Shown piece after piece: positions 46,370 to 56,717 of a stretch of 64,000 nucleotides of DNA. The DNA is from Rodentibacter pneumotropicus DSM 21403 (GTDB taxonomy: Bacteria > Pseudomonadota > Gammaproteobacteria > Enterobacterales > Pasteurellaceae). Under the pieces are notes generated by a model, which was given only the letters and a program-made list of their open reading frames with translations, did no database searches and was not told where the DNA came from. A program made the position numbers and the translations under genes. Position 1 is the first letter of the stretch. Every line of letters starts with the position of its first letter. Location: assembly GCF_000379905.1 (NCBI RefSeq), contig NZ_KB904041.1, positions 166,351 through 230,350 of the forward strand, given 5' to 3'.

Positions 46370-49300
46370 ATGACAAAATCAACGCCGCTTAATCCCGTCG
46401 AATTACCCTTAAATCAAGTGAGTTTGATTGAGGCATCAGCCGGAACAGGGAAAACTTACACCATTGGTTCCCTTTATCTTCGCCTTTTGTTGCAAGCAGG
46501 AGAGCAAAATTTTTCACGTCCGTTGAATGTTGAAGAAATTTTGGTGGTCACCTTTACGGAAATGGCGACGGAAGAATTAAAGCAAAAAATTCGTGAACGC
46601 ATTACAGATGCCATTCAGAAATTGTCTACTTATGTGGAAACACAATCGAAAAGCGCTTTTAAAAATGATGAATTTCTGACCGCACTTTCTCACACTATTA
46701 ATGATTTTCCTCTTGCTATTCAGCGATTAAAATTGGCAGAGCAAAATACAGATCTTGCCGCTATTTTTACCATTCATGGTTTTTGTCGCCGAATGTTGAT
46801 GCAATATGCCTTTCATTCCGGTGTACATTTCAATTTGGAATTAGTAAAAGACCCGTCGGATTTGCTCAAACAATTTGCGAATGAATTTTGGCGCGAGCAT
46901 TTTTATCCCCAACCTTTTGAGATAGCGAGTTTTATTGCACAAGAATTGAAATCACCGGATAACGTGTTAGCAGTGCTTAAAAATGATATTGGCAAAAACT
47001 TCGATGCTGAATTGGAAAATAGGGATCTTCTCAGCTTACCCCTTGAAACACTTTTAGAGAAAGTGGCGGCGCAACGCAATATCATTGATAAATTAAAACA
47101 AACATGGCAAGAAAATGAGGCTGAAATTAAGCATTTCATCGCACAGGAACTTCAAAATAAACGATTAAACGGTAATAAATATCGCTCCAACCATTTACCC
47201 GGTTATTATAAGCGTGTAGCCTCTTGGACGAAGAATGTTACACAACATTCATTAAGCGAAGATATTATCAAATATTTCACACAATCTGCGGTGAATAGCA
47301 ATGCGGCAAAGGACAAAAAGCCAAATCACTCCACTGTTTTAGAAGAATTGGATCGCTTGGTTGAAGAATTTCAACAAACGATTTCTCCCGATTTACTTCG
47401 AAAACTTATCTTTTTCCATTACCGTCAAGGCATTCAACAAAAACTCCTTGAGTATAAACGTAATCATCAAGAAAAATCTTTTGACGATTTATTGCAATTA
47501 CTTTGCGAAGCCTTACAAAATGAGCAGGGCGATCAACTCGCCGAAATGATCCGTTTTCAATATCCTTTTGCCATGATCGATGAATTTCAGGATACGGATG
47601 CGCAACAGTATGGGATTTTTTCCAAAATTTACCGAGAAAATCAATCAAACAATACCGGTTTTATTATGATTGGCGATCCTAAACAGGCGATTTATCGTTT
47701 CCGTGGTGCGGATATCTTTACTTATCTAAAGGCGGCGGATCAGGCGGATAAACGTTTTAATTTAATGAAAAACTATCGTTCCGAACAACGGGTGGTGGAG
47801 GGCGTAAATCAATTATTCGATTTTCCTAAATCGCCATTTATTTATGACAATATTGAATTTACTCCGGTTAGTGCAAGAAAGGATCATCGCCAATTTTATT
47901 TAAATGGTGAACAGGAACCTGCTTATCGGTTTTATTTGACAGAAGAAAAGGGCGGAAAATTAGATAAAACCGAGCTTGCCCAGACTTGTGCGGTTTCAAT
48001 TCAACATTGGCTAAAAAGTGCGGCTGAAAATCAGGCTGTTTTTAAGGGCGATAAGGATAGTCAAACTTTGCAGGCTGCTAGTATCGCCGTGTTAGTGCGT
48101 GACAGACATGAAGCGGCATTTGTGAAAACGGCATTACAGCAACGGGGCATTGCTTCGGTGTTTCTTTCAGATCAAAGCAGTGTGTTTGACAGTCGGATTG
48201 CGAAAGAATTGGTGCTGGTTTTGAAAGCCTGCTTGAATGTGGCGGAACGCCCTATTTTAAATGCCATTGCTACTGCACTTCTCGGTTTGACGGCAGCAGA
48301 AATTCACCAAATCCATCATAATGAACAAGATTGGCAACGTTGGGCGGATAGTTTTGCACAATATCAACAAACTTGGCAACGACAAGGCGTACTGCCCATG
48401 TTGCACCGACTTTTACTTGAACAGGGTATCGCAGAGCGTTTATTAGGCGTACCGAGTGGCGAGCGTGATTTAACGGATTTTTTACACCTTGCCGAGATTT
48501 TACAACAAGCTTCCACATTAAATAACAGTGAAGCAGCATTACTGAGTTGGTTAGAAAAACAAATTCAAGGCGAGGGCAGACAAGAGGCGCAAATTCGTTT
48601 GGAAAGCGAACGTCAGTTAGTCAAAATTGTCACCATTCATAAATCCAAAGGGTTGGAATATGATTTAGTTTGGTTACCGTTTTTAGCCGTGCCAAGCCGT
48701 GATCCTAATCAATCCGCTGATATTAATCTCTATTACTCGCAGGATAAAAAGACCGTTTTATGGGATATGGAAAATCGCCATTTAGATGAATTGACAGAAG
48801 AGACCTTTGCGGAAGAATTGCGTTTGCTTTATGTGGCATTAACGCGGGCTAAATACCAAATGGCGTTTGCCTTGCCGGAACAATTTGATAAAAAATGGAA
48901 TCCGCTTCTTTACGTGCTTAGCCGTGGGGAAATTGGTAAAAATTTAGCTTTGCTACAAACCTATTCAACACACTCATTACTTAATGAATTTAAAGCAAAT
49001 GTGCCGAGCGTAACTATTGAATCGGCAAACCAATTAAATGAATTGCCACCGTTAGCTTTTTCTTTAGTGCAAGATGATCTTTCTGTCTCTTCCTTTCATG
49101 GGGAGATCGAACAAAATTGGCATATCACCAGTTTTACCGGCATTGAACAAAAACACCGTAGAATGAACTATTTCAACGAAAGTGCAGTAGAAAAAAAACT
49201 TGTTTTTGATGAAGCAAAAGATTATGACACACAACTGTCAGCACAATATTCTCCGGAAATATTGACCGCACTTTCCAATGACAACCTGCCGATCATTGCT

Positions 49301-49984
49301 GAGCTTCCACGCGGCACACAAGTGGGAACGTTGCTACATCGTTATTTAGAAAAAAATGATTTTAATGCACTGACTAATGACATTGCCCTTGAAAAACTTT
49401 GCCAAGAATTGCAGATGGATGTGGAATTTATTACATCATTACAGCAATGGTTTGAGCAAATTGTGCAAACGCCTTTAACCAAAGCATTCCCTTTAAAATT
49501 AATTGATTTGGCAAAATCCGATTGTATCAAAGAGATGTCTTTTTATTTATCCATTCGAGAGCATTTTGATGTGGTGGGCTTCAATCAAGCATTACAAGCC
49601 CATCATCATTTGCCAAGTGAAATGCTGCAGTTTGAGGATATTCAAGGGATGATACGTGGCACAATTGATTTGGTTTTTCGCTATCAAGGCAAGTATTATT
49701 TATTGGATTATAAATCTAATTTTCTTGGTGAAAATTGGGAGGATTATGCGCCTTCTACCTTAGCAAAAGCGATGTTACATCATCACTATGATTGGCAATA
49801 TTTGCTTTATACCTTAGCGTTACACCGTTATTTAAAAACCGTAGATAGCGATTATGACTATGAACGTGATTTTGGCGGTGTGTTTTACCTTTTCTTAAGG
49901 GGAATGAATGGTGAACCGCAATCCGGCGTGTTTTTTGATCGCCCAAGTACACAACTCATCAATGAATTAGAGGAGGTGTTTTAA
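46370..49984 (+). CDS. recB: RecBCD subunit RecB, helicase-nuclease
   Basis: A 1204-residue protein. Walker A IEASAGTGKTYTIGSLY is at residues about 20-36. UvrD-type motifs follow (FAMIDEFQDTDAQQY, MIGDPKQAIYRFRGAD, ...TIHKSKGLEYDLVWLPF, LYVALTRAKY). The C-terminal nuclease domain has GTIDLVFRYQGKYYLLDYKSN, with the Asp and Lys of the RecB active site. It is a 3'-5' helicase and the nuclease of the double-strand-break repair complex. Its stop overlaps recD by one base. recC is not in the window. Confidence 0.98.
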   Translation: MTKSTPLNPVELPLNQVSLIEASAGTGKTYTIGSLYLRLLLQAGEQNFSRPLNVEEILVVTFTEMATEELKQKIRERITDAIQKLSTYVETQSKSAFKNDEFLTALSHTINDFPLAIQRLKLAEQNTDLAAIFTIHGFCRRMLMQYAFHSGVHFNLELVKDPSDLLKQFANEFWREHFYPQPFEIASFIAQELKSPDNVLAVLKNDIGKNFDAELENRDLLSLPLETLLEKVAAQRNIIDKLKQTWQENEAEIKHFIAQELQNKRLNGNKYRSNHLPGYYKRVASWTKNVTQHSLSEDIIKYFTQSAVNSNAAKDKKPNHSTVLEELDRLVEEFQQTISPDLLRKLIFFHYRQGIQQKLLEYKRNHQEKSFDDLLQLLCEALQNEQGDQLAEMIRFQYPFAMIDEFQDTDAQQYGIFSKIYRENQSNNTGFIMIGDPKQAIYRFRGADIFTYLKAADQADKRFNLMKNYRSEQRVVEGVNQLFDFPKSPFIYDNIEFTPVSARKDHRQFYLNGEQEPAYRFYLTEEKGGKLDKTELAQTCAVSIQHWLKSAAENQAVFKGDKDSQTLQAASIAVLVRDRHEAAFVKTALQQRGIASVFLSDQSSVFDSRIAKELVLVLKACLNVAERPILNAIATALLGLTAAEIHQIHHNEQDWQRWADSFAQYQQTWQRQGVLPMLHRLLLEQGIAERLLGVPSGERDLTDFLHLAEILQQASTLNNSEAALLSWLEKQIQGEGRQEAQIRLESERQLVKIVTIHKSKGLEYDLVWLPFLAVPSRDPNQSADINLYYSQDKKTVLWDMENRHLDELTEETFAEELRLLYVALTRAKYQMAFALPEQFDKKWNPLLYVLSRGEIGKNLALLQTYSTHSLLNEFKANVPSVTIESANQLNELPPLAFSLVQDDLSVSSFHGEIEQNWHITSFTGIEQKHRRMNYFNESAVEKKLVFDEAKDYDTQLSAQYSPEILTALSNDNLPIIAELPRGTQVGTLLHRYLEKNDFNALTNDIALEKLCQELQMDVEFITSLQQWFEQIVQTPLTKAFPLKLIDLAKSDCIKEMSFYLSIREHFDVVGFNQALQAHHHLPSEMLQFEDIQGMIRGTIDLVFRYQGKYYLLDYKSNFLGENWEDYAPSTLAKAMLHHHYDWQYLLYTLALHRYLKTVDSDYDYERDFGGVFYLFLRGMNGEPQSGVFFDRPSTQLINELEEVF

Positions 49985-51924
49985 TGCTAATACTCTTACA
50001 AACATTGAATGAACAAAATATTATCAGTTTAGGCGACTATTATTTTGCAAAACTTATTGCGGATAAGCAGCAGGAAGATCTCCCCGAACCGACTAAAAAT
50101 TTAGCCGTTTTACTGGCAGCACTTTGTAGTTGGCACTACGCGCAAGGTAATACCTGCGTTGAGTTGGATAAAGCATTGGAACGGAATTTATTCGGTTTGG
50201 CATATCGTGCCACAGAAAAAGATTATCTTGCAGAGATTCAACAAAAAATAGATTTTCTCTCGGTCGAGCAATGGCAATCTCATTTACGAGGGCATCTTGC
50301 ATTTACGCAAGATCCGATTTCACACATTGCTCCGATAGTTTTTCAATTTAATGCCTTGTATTTTTATCGTATTTGGCAAGATGAATATCGTGTTGCACAA
50401 TATATTAAAAACACCTTAAAAAATCACCGCACTTTAGCTTTTTCACCTGATGAAATTCGAGAAAATTTAGCGCGTTATTTTCCACAACAAACAGAAGAAA
50501 TCGACTGGCAAAAGGTCGCGGTTGCGACGGCTATTAAAAATCCGTTCACGGTTATTACAGGTGGTCCCGGCACCGGAAAAACCACCACTGTGACAAGGCT
50601 GTTATTAGTATTACAAGAATTATATGAACATAGGTTACACATCAAATTAGTTGCCCCTACGGGTAAAGCGGCGTCACGACTGGAAGAATCCATCCAAAAT
50701 GCTTTAGTTTTTTTACAACAATCCATGGGATTATCTGAGGTATTAGTACAATCTATTCCGCAAAAAGCCGAAACATTACATCGTTTGCTTGGTGTCAATG
50801 CTTTTAATGAGCATACTCACCATAATGAGAGAAATCCATTACAACTTGATGTTTTGGTGGTGGATGAAACTTCAATGATCGATTTACCCTTAATGGCGAA
50901 ACTCATCAATGCACTAAAACCGGAAAGCCGTTTGATTTTATTAGGTGATCAAGCACAACTTGCTTCTGTGGAGGCAGGAGCGGTACTAGGTGAATTAGCA
51001 CAATGGGTAGAAGAGCCTTATAGTGAGGAACAAGCAGATTATTTATGCCAAACCACAGGGTATAATGTGCCAAGTGCAGCGGTTGCCAACCCGATGCGTG
51101 ATAGTTTGTGTCATCTCACCTTCAGCCGCCGCTTTGATAAAGATTCCGGTATTGGCAAACTCGCCGAGCAAATTCAGCGTGGTAATGGGGAAGAAAGCCT
51201 TAAGCTATTTTCAGCGTTCCCTCAGGAATTATATTTTAATCGGCTCAATGCCGAACAAAGTGAAAAGGATTGGGTACACCAAGTAGTGGAAAGTGCGGTT
51301 GAAAATTATCGTCTTTATTTAACGGAATTACGGGAATTACAAGAGCTGGGTGTGGATTTTAATCAATTAAATGAAGAAGGTAAAACCTATGCGGAGGTGA
51401 TTCAAGCCCGTTTTAATTCGATCCGATTTTTGACCGCACTTCGTAATAGCCCATTAGGTGTGGAAAATCTGAATAAAGAAATCGCTTTAGCATTGCGTCG
51501 AGAACATTTGCTTTGGTTTCGAAATGAGCAAGATTGGTATCTTGGCAAACCGATTATGATCACAGAAAACGATCATAATGTACGTTTGTATAATGGTGAT
51601 ATTGGTTTGTGTTTGGCAAATGGCAAAGTATGGTTTGGGAATCGTGAAGTATTAACCAGCCGTATTCCTGCCCATGAACCGGCATTTATTATGACGATTC
51701 ATAAATCGCAAGGCTCAGAATTTGATCACACGCTAATGGTACTACCGACGGAGCCTAATCCGGTGCTTTCCCGCGAATTGGTGTTTACCGGTGTAACTCG
51801 AGCCAAAAAATCACTCACCGTTTTTGCCGATGAAAAAATCTGGAAAATAGCAGTACGACAGACCGTAAAACGGCAGAGTGGGTTAGGCAAATTATTAGAA
51901 AATTTCACTCAAACAGGAGACTAA
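49984..51924 (+). CDS. recD: RecBCD subunit RecD, 5'-3' helicase
   Basis: A 646-residue SF1B helicase. Walker A is VITGGPGTGKTTTVTRLLL (about 190-208), Walker B VVDETSMIDLPLMAKL, and motif VI region MTIHKSQGSEFDHTL. The N-terminal 170 residues form the RecB-binding domain. Coupled to recB by TAATG. Confidence 0.97.
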   Translation: MLILLQTLNEQNIISLGDYYFAKLIADKQQEDLPEPTKNLAVLLAALCSWHYAQGNTCVELDKALERNLFGLAYRATEKDYLAEIQQKIDFLSVEQWQSHLRGHLAFTQDPISHIAPIVFQFNALYFYRIWQDEYRVAQYIKNTLKNHRTLAFSPDEIRENLARYFPQQTEEIDWQKVAVATAIKNPFTVITGGPGTGKTTTVTRLLLVLQELYEHRLHIKLVAPTGKAASRLEESIQNALVFLQQSMGLSEVLVQSIPQKAETLHRLLGVNAFNEHTHHNERNPLQLDVLVVDETSMIDLPLMAKLINALKPESRLILLGDQAQLASVEAGAVLGELAQWVEEPYSEEQADYLCQTTGYNVPSAAVANPMRDSLCHLTFSRRFDKDSGIGKLAEQIQRGNGEESLKLFSAFPQELYFNRLNAEQSEKDWVHQVVESAVENYRLYLTELRELQELGVDFNQLNEEGKTYAEVIQARFNSIRFLTALRNSPLGVENLNKEIALALRREHLLWFRNEQDWYLGKPIMITENDHNVRLYNGDIGLCLANGKVWFGNREVLTSRIPAHEPAFIMTIHKSQGSEFDHTLMVLPTEPNPVLSRELVFTGVTRAKKSLTVFADEKIWKIAVRQTVKRQSGLGKLLENFTQTGD

Positions 51925-51925
51925 T

Positions 51926-52573
51926 ATGAAATTATATGCTTATGATCATTGTCCGTTTTGTGTCCGTGCAAGAATGATCTTTGGGTTAAAAAATCTGCCT
52001 TTTGAACTTGTTATTCTTGCCAATGATGATGAAACGACGCCAATCGGTTTGGTGGGGAAAAAAGTCGTACCGATTTTAATTAAAGAAGATGGCACGGCAA
52101 TGCCGGAAAGTTTGGATATTGTCCGTTATGTGGATGAAAACTTCGGTGAGAGAATTCTTTCTGAACAAATTCGTCCTGAAATTGAGGAATGGGTAAAAAA
52201 GCTCGGTCATTACTATAATCATTTGCTCATTCCACGTTTTGTAAAAATGGATCTGGCGGAATTTAAAACCCAAAGTGCGGTGGATTATTTTACTAAAAAG
52301 AAAACCGAATCTATCGGAGATTTTCAACAGAATTTAGATGAAACGGCAAATTATCTTGTTCGCTTACATCAAGATCTTGAAAATCTTGTGCCACTAATTC
52401 AATCCGTTGCAACGTTGAATGATGGGCTTTCATTGGAAGATATTATTGTTTTCCCTATGCTGCGTAATTTAACGTGCGTACGTGATATCCAGTTTCCACC
52501 GGAAGTGCGGGCATATTTAGAAAAAATGTCTGAACAGAGTGGTGTGGATTTGTATTTTGATAAGGCGATTTAA
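51926..52573 (+). CDS. grxB: Glutaredoxin 2
   Basis: A 215-residue GST-like glutaredoxin with the active site C9-P-F-C12 (YAYDHCPFCVRARM), the cis-Pro loop KKVVPILI, and PESLDIVRYVDE. The all-helical C-terminal domain makes it GrxB rather than a small glutaredoxin. It reduces disulfides and mixed glutathione disulfides. It begins one base after recD, an unusual but close coupling, and ends at a terminator. Confidence 0.95.
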   Translation: MKLYAYDHCPFCVRARMIFGLKNLPFELVILANDDETTPIGLVGKKVVPILIKEDGTAMPESLDIVRYVDENFGERILSEQIRPEIEEWVKKLGHYYNHLLIPRFVKMDLAEFKTQSAVDYFTKKKTESIGDFQQNLDETANYLVRLHQDLENLVPLIQSVATLNDGLSLEDIIVFPMLRNLTCVRDIQFPPEVRAYLEKMSEQSGVDLYFDKAI

Positions 52574-52580
52574 TAACAAA

Positions 52581-52610
52581 AAACCTGCCAATTGGCAGGT
52601 TTTCTTTTCA
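52581..52610. terminator. Terminator between grxB and dps
   Basis: AAACCTGCCA (52581-52590) pairs with TGGCAGGTTT (52593-52602). It sits between converging genes and has a T run on the plus side. Confidence 0.85.
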
Positions 52611-52620
52611 TCATCTTTAA

Positions 52621-53103
52621 TTATGCATGGCAAGTCTGGCAAGCAGCTTGGAACATCCATACCAGTTTTTCTTGCTCTTTGATGTAATCGCTCATTTGAG
52701 ATGCCGTACCTTCATCATCAGCATCACCTGCAATGGCGAGAATTTCACGTTGTTGCTCAAGCAATACTTTTAAGCCTGATAATGTGCCGGATAAACATTC
52801 TTGCGCTCCGCTTACGGCGATGTCTTCTTGAATGCGAGAGACTTTTAAGTATTGGCTGTAAGCATTGTTTGGGGTATGACCTAAAGTGAGGATACGTTCT
52901 GCGAGCTCATCAATTTTAGTAATTAAATCTGTATAAATTTCCTCAAATTTTGCATGTAATTCAAAGAAGTTTACGCCTTTAATATTCCAGTGATAACCAC
53001 GCACATTGGTGTAGAAAATTTGGTAAGTAGCAAGTAAATCGTTTAATTTTTGTGCTAATTCTGCGGATTGTTCTTTATCTAAACCGATAGATGTTTTTGA
53101 CAT
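52621..53103 (-). CDS. dps: Dps ferritin-like DNA-protection protein
   Basis: A 160-residue protein with the Dps ferroxidase motif: YHWNIKGVNFFELHAKFEE followed by YTDLITKIDELAERI. The residues bridge two subunits of the dodecamer, which oxidises and stores iron with H2O2 and shields DNA. A C-terminal CQTCHA is unusual, with two cysteines. The 294-base gap to cdd carries the promoters for both divergent genes. Confidence 0.93.
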   Translation of the reverse strand: MSKTSIGLDKEQSAELAQKLNDLLATYQIFYTNVRGYHWNIKGVNFFELHAKFEEIYTDLITKIDELAERILTLGHTPNNAYSQYLKVSRIQEDIAVSGAQECLSGTLSGLKVLLEQQREILAIAGDADDEGTASQMSDYIKEQEKLVWMFQAACQTCHA

Positions 53104-53294
53104 AATATTTTCCTCTACGTTGTTGATGGTTTTTTAGAGATAGAAGCTATCTTGCTTCAAGTATGTCTATTATACATAATAAAAGTAGGGAATAAAGCCA
53201 CTTTATTAGATAAAATTGATAGGTTATTTATATCAAAATCAATTTTTTTGAAAGATTTAACGATTAATTAACAAAATTTCTGTATAGACTAACT

Positions 53295-53310
53295 TGTGAT
53301 CTTTTTTACA
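53295..53310 (+). promoter_or_regulatory. CRP site upstream of cdd
   Basis: TGTGA-TCTTTT-TTACA matches nine of ten consensus positions. It lies about 88 bases before the cdd ATG. In E. coli cdd is under CRP control. Confidence 0.6.
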
Positions 53311-53397
53311 GATTTTATAAAGTAAGCGACTGGAGTAACCCGATTTTGATCTACAATAAGTGCGGTTAAATTTTAAGATATTTTTTAAGGAGAGAAT

Positions 53398-54276
53398 ATG
53401 CAAGAATTAATTAAGCATGCACTGCCACTGGATGTGGCATTGAATCAGGCAATTGTAAACGAATTGGAAGAGGGAAATTGGGCTGGCTTTTTGACTGCTC
53501 AACAAGTGGAGCGACTTTGTTTGGACTTTAGATTAGAGTCCTTGCAATTAGCCATACATCTACTTCCTATCGCTGCTTGTTATAGTCATACAGCCGTTTC
53601 CCACTTTAATGTCGGCGCAGTGGCAATTGGTCAAAAGGGGGATTTTTATTTTGGGGCGAATCAAGAATTTGCGAATGTAGAAATTCAACAGACTATTCAT
53701 GCCGAACAAAGTGCGATTAGCCACGCGTGGTTGCGCGGTGAAACACAAATTGCTCATCTGGCGGTTAATTACACACCTTGTGGACATTGCCGTCAATTTA
53801 TGAATGAATTGCAAGGTGCTGAAAAGTTGCAAATTCATCTTCCCCATTGTTTAAATAACCCTTTATATCATTATTTGCCGGATTCTTTCGGACCAAAAGA
53901 TCTTGATATTACGGCTCATTTATTGGCAAAAGAAGATCATCATTTGATTGCCAATCATTCTGATGAATTGATTAATCAGGCGATCTTAGCGGCGAACCAA
54001 TCCCATTGCCCCTATTCCGAAAGCCCGCACGGTGTTGCTATGTTGTTCAAAAATGGGGAAATCATTAGCGGGCGATATGCGGAAAATGCAGCGTTTAATC
54101 CAAGTTTACCGGCATTACAAACCGCACTGAATTTTTCCTATTTGAATGACAAAATATTAACGGATATTCAGCGTATTGTGATGGTGGAAAAACCGGCAAA
54201 ATTGAGCCATAAATCAATGACCGGGAAACTTTTGCAGGCATTGAATCTGCCTGTTTTAGAATATGTAGAGGTATAA
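53398..54276 (+). CDS. cdd: Cytidine deaminase
   Basis: A 292-residue, two-domain enzyme of the enterobacterial dimeric type. His101 and Glu103 (TIHAEQSAI) with Cys128 and Cys131 ([10 protein letters not shown]) make the zinc and proton-shuttle site. The second half is the degenerate domain. It turns cytidine and deoxycytidine into uridine forms for salvage. AAGGAGAG precedes the start. Confidence 0.97.
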   Translation: MQELIKHALPLDVALNQAIVNELEEGNWAGFLTAQQVERLCLDFRLESLQLAIHLLPIAACYSHTAVSHFNVGAVAIGQKGDFYFGANQEFANVEIQQTIHAEQSAISHAWLRGETQIAHLAVNYTPCGHCRQFMNELQGAEKLQIHLPHCLNNPLYHYLPDSFGPKDLDITAHLLAKEDHHLIANHSDELINQAILAANQSHCPYSESPHGVAMLFKNGEIISGRYAENAAFNPSLPALQTALNFSYLNDKILTDIQRIVMVEKPAKLSHKSMTGKLLQALNLPVLEYVEV

Positions 54277-54302
54277 CAATAGGGCAGAGTAATCTGCCCG
54301 TT

Positions 54303-55124
54303 TTATATGCTTTCTCTTTGAAAATATTTGGCAAAAGTTTGAAATAGCTCTTGAATTTGCTCGGCACGATGCCCGAGTACACGTACCATTATTCCGCCAC
54401 TGTTCAAAAGGGAAGCCCCAACCAGCATGGTTTTTTCCTCTGCAATATGCGTGTGAATGGTTTGTAAAATTACCTTTAATTCGACCGCACTTTTACCTAG
54501 GTTTAGATAGATTAATGATCCTTGATGGGAATAGTTTTCCATTTGGCTTAATGCGGTGAGATTCATTGATGAAGGCAACCATTGAATACAATCCGACACA
54601 AGCGGACGTTTTTGACCATTATTTTGTAATTCATAAATTTTCAAATGAGATGAAAACTGGCGGAAAGCAAAACGTTCATTATTTAGCACACGCCCAATGG
54701 CGACAATCTCACCGTAGATCAGTTCACTGTTCGGCTGCATTTCAATGATTGTTTTCTGTTTGAAAGCAGAATCTTTATGCAGCACCAAGGGATGTGGCAA
54801 GTAGAACAAGCGGCTACATTCAGCTAAGTCAATTTTCGTGATTTGTTCTGCACTTTCGCTTTCATTCATTGCTTGTACACGAGTGAATGCTTGCGTATTA
54901 AGTGAAAGTGCGGTGGATTTTGCCAGTGAAATTTGAATATCCAGCACATCACCGGCCAGTACACCGGGTGAGGACGACATTTGCATTGCATTTAACCCCT
55001 GGTGCCAAATACCCGCATAATGAGGCAAAACCATCACTTTAAAGGGCGATGTGGCAAAATATTCGGCAAGTTGGGTCTTGCCGTTTGGGGAGAGTTTGGT
55101 AGAAAGTTTGAGTTTACTGTTCAT
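54303..55124 (-). CDS. ureD: Urease accessory protein UreD (UreH)
   Basis: A 273-residue protein with the UreD pattern LVGASLLNSGGIMVRVLGHRA at the C-terminal end and MSSSPGVLAGDVLDIQISL near residue 50. It forms the scaffold with UreF and UreG that loads nickel and CO2 into urease. Last gene of ureABCEFGD on the minus strand, 95 bases after ureG, across a hairpin-rich spacer. Confidence 0.95.
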   Translation of the reverse strand: MNSKLKLSTKLSPNGKTQLAEYFATSPFKVMVLPHYAGIWHQGLNAMQMSSSPGVLAGDVLDIQISLAKSTALSLNTQAFTRVQAMNESESAEQITKIDLAECSRLFYLPHPLVLHKDSAFKQKTIIEMQPNSELIYGEIVAIGRVLNNERFAFRQFSSHLKIYELQNNGQKRPLVSDCIQWLPSSMNLTALSQMENYSHQGSLIYLNLGKSAVELKVILQTIHTHIAEEKTMLVGASLLNSGGIMVRVLGHRAEQIQELFQTFAKYFQRESI

Positions 55125-55160
55125 TGTTCAAGTCTTAACCCTCTCTATTTTGAAAAGTCT

Positions 55161-55210
55161 GGGAGATTTTACTTCGGTCAAATCTCCCTCGCGCCTCTTT
55201 ACTAAAGAGG
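55161..55210. repeat. Hairpin-rich spacer between ureG and ureD
   Basis: GGGAGATTT (55161-55169) pairs exactly with AAATCTCCC (55180-55188), and CCTCTTT/AAAGAGG follows at about 55194-55210. It looks like a dispersed intergenic palindrome; a similar CTCC/GGAG-type spacer lies upstream of ureG. Confidence 0.5.
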
Positions 55211-55219
55211 AGAATGGCT

Positions 55220-55855
55220 TTATCTCACTAACGCTTTGGGCTCTTCTATATTTTGCAGTAACGCATATTTCTCGATCCAACCAATTACACCATCTAAATT
55301 TTCTTTTTTCATTAGATCGGTGAAAATAAACGGCTGACCGTTACGCATACGGCGGGCATCACGTTCCATTATGCTTAAATCTGCACCTACGAATGGGGCA
55401 AGGTCGGTTTTATTAATCACCAATAAATCCGAACGGGTGATACCCGGCCCGCCTTTGCGTGGAATTTTTTCGCCTTGTGCCACGTCGATGACGAAAATGG
55501 TCACATCTGCCAAATCCGGGCTAAAGGTGGCTGAAAGATTGTCACCACCCGATTCGATAAAGATAATTTCCACATCAGGAAAACGGGCTACCATTTCATC
55601 TACGGCTTCAAGATTCATTGAGGCATCTTCACGGATTGCGGTATGAGGGCAGCCGCCGGTTTCTACGCCCATAATACGCTCTGGTGGAAGCAGGCTGTTT
55701 TTGGTTAAAAATTCTGCATCTTCTTGCGTGTAAATATCATTGGTGATCACCGCCACACTGTATTTGTTGGCGATTTCGCGAGTGAGTTTTTCAATTAATG
55801 CGGTTTTACCTGCCCCAACAGGGCCGGCTACGCCGATTTTAATGTAATTACGCAT
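55220..55855 (-). CDS. ureG: Urease accessory GTPase UreG
   Basis: A 211-residue SIMIBI GTPase. The P-loop is [17 protein letters not shown], followed by [11 protein letters not shown], the nickel site pair in [19 protein letters not shown] (Cys-Pro-His) and the NKTDLAP base-recognition motif. It delivers nickel to apo-urease with GTP hydrolysis. AAGGAA precedes its start. Upstream is a 154-base spacer (55856-56009) with an uptake signal and imperfect hairpins, and no gene. Confidence 0.97.
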   Translation of the reverse strand: MRNYIKIGVAGPVGAGKTALIEKLTREIANKYSVAVITNDIYTQEDAEFLTKNSLLPPERIMGVETGGCPHTAIREDASMNLEAVDEMVARFPDVEIIFIESGGDNLSATFSPDLADVTIFVIDVAQGEKIPRKGGPGITRSDLLVINKTDLAPFVGADLSIMERDARRMRNGQPFIFTDLMKKENLDGVIGWIEKYALLQNIEEPKALVR

Positions 55856-56009
55856 TTTATTTCCTTTTTCTAATTATTCCCCACCTCCTATTTACAGGAG
55901 AGGGGATTGTAAAATCTTTGTGAAAAATGACCGCACTTTCCCTCTCTCTGACGAAAATTGCCGAACGCAATTTCCGTCCCTTTCCCTCAAATGGGCGAGA
56001 GGATAATTT

Positions 56010-56717
56010 TTACGACATATAAAGCCTTGTATAGAGTTGTTCGTGTTGCATTGCCCGAATATCGTTGGCGAGTGTAGCTGCACCGAGCCAGTCAGGATTT
56101 GGATTGAGGCTTAATTCTACCGCTTGTTGTAAGGGCTGGCGTAAGCTGAATAAAATATCCTGTCCGTCCATTTGGCTTAACGGGATCAGTTTCACCCCAT
56201 TGGTGATCGCCCCAACTGCCGCATTGTAATAAAAAGCATAGAGCGTATCTGCTTTGTTAAGCCCCATTGCTCGGGCAATCATAGCGAATACGATAGGAAA
56301 GTAGCCTTGCACTCGTTTTTCGGTGATAGCTTGCTGATATGCCATGAGAACAGGATGATTTTCATAGCGAATGAAAATTTTGAGCAATCGCACGCCGAGT
56401 TTAAAACTTCCTTCACGGCTTTCACGAGCTACTTTCATGGCGGAAAGTTCCCAATCCAATTCGCATAAGCGGTCAAAATTGCAACTTTCCATGGCATTAA
56501 AGGCAAGAGAGAGATATGCCCCGTCATTGTAAATCCAGTTTTGTAACAGCTGGGTTTGCACATAGTCTTCAAGTGTGGCTTTACTGTCCACAATGCGTTG
56601 TTGGACGAAGGTTTCTAAGCCGTTGGAATGGTTGAAGCCACCAATAGGCAAGGTTGGATCAACCAAGTGTAGCAATGCACCTAAATCAGCCAAACTACGG
56701 TTTAATGTTGATGCCAA
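56010..56717 (-). CDS. ureF: Urease accessory protein UreF
   Basis: A 235-residue helical protein with the UreF hallmarks TLPIGGFNHSNGLETFVQ and FPIVFAMIARAMGL. It acts as the GTPase-timing partner of UreG in nickel insertion. Its start overlaps the end of ureE by 16 bases. Confidence 0.95.
   Translation of the reverse strand: MASTLNRSLADLGALLHLVDPTLPIGGFNHSNGLETFVQQRIVDSKATLEDYVQTQLLQNWIYNDGAYLSLAFNAMESCNFDRLCELDWELSAMKVARESREGSFKLGVRLLKIFIRYENHPVLMAYQQAITEKRVQGYFPIVFAMIARAMGLNKADTLYAFYYNAAVGAITNGVKLIPLSQMDGQDILFSLRQPLQQAVELSLNPNPDWLGAATLANDIRAMQHEQLYTRLYMS

Noticed and set aside
46903-47139. Antisense frames within recB, recD, ureC and other long genes
   Set aside because: They mirror highly conserved sense genes, lack ribosome sites and show no domain content.
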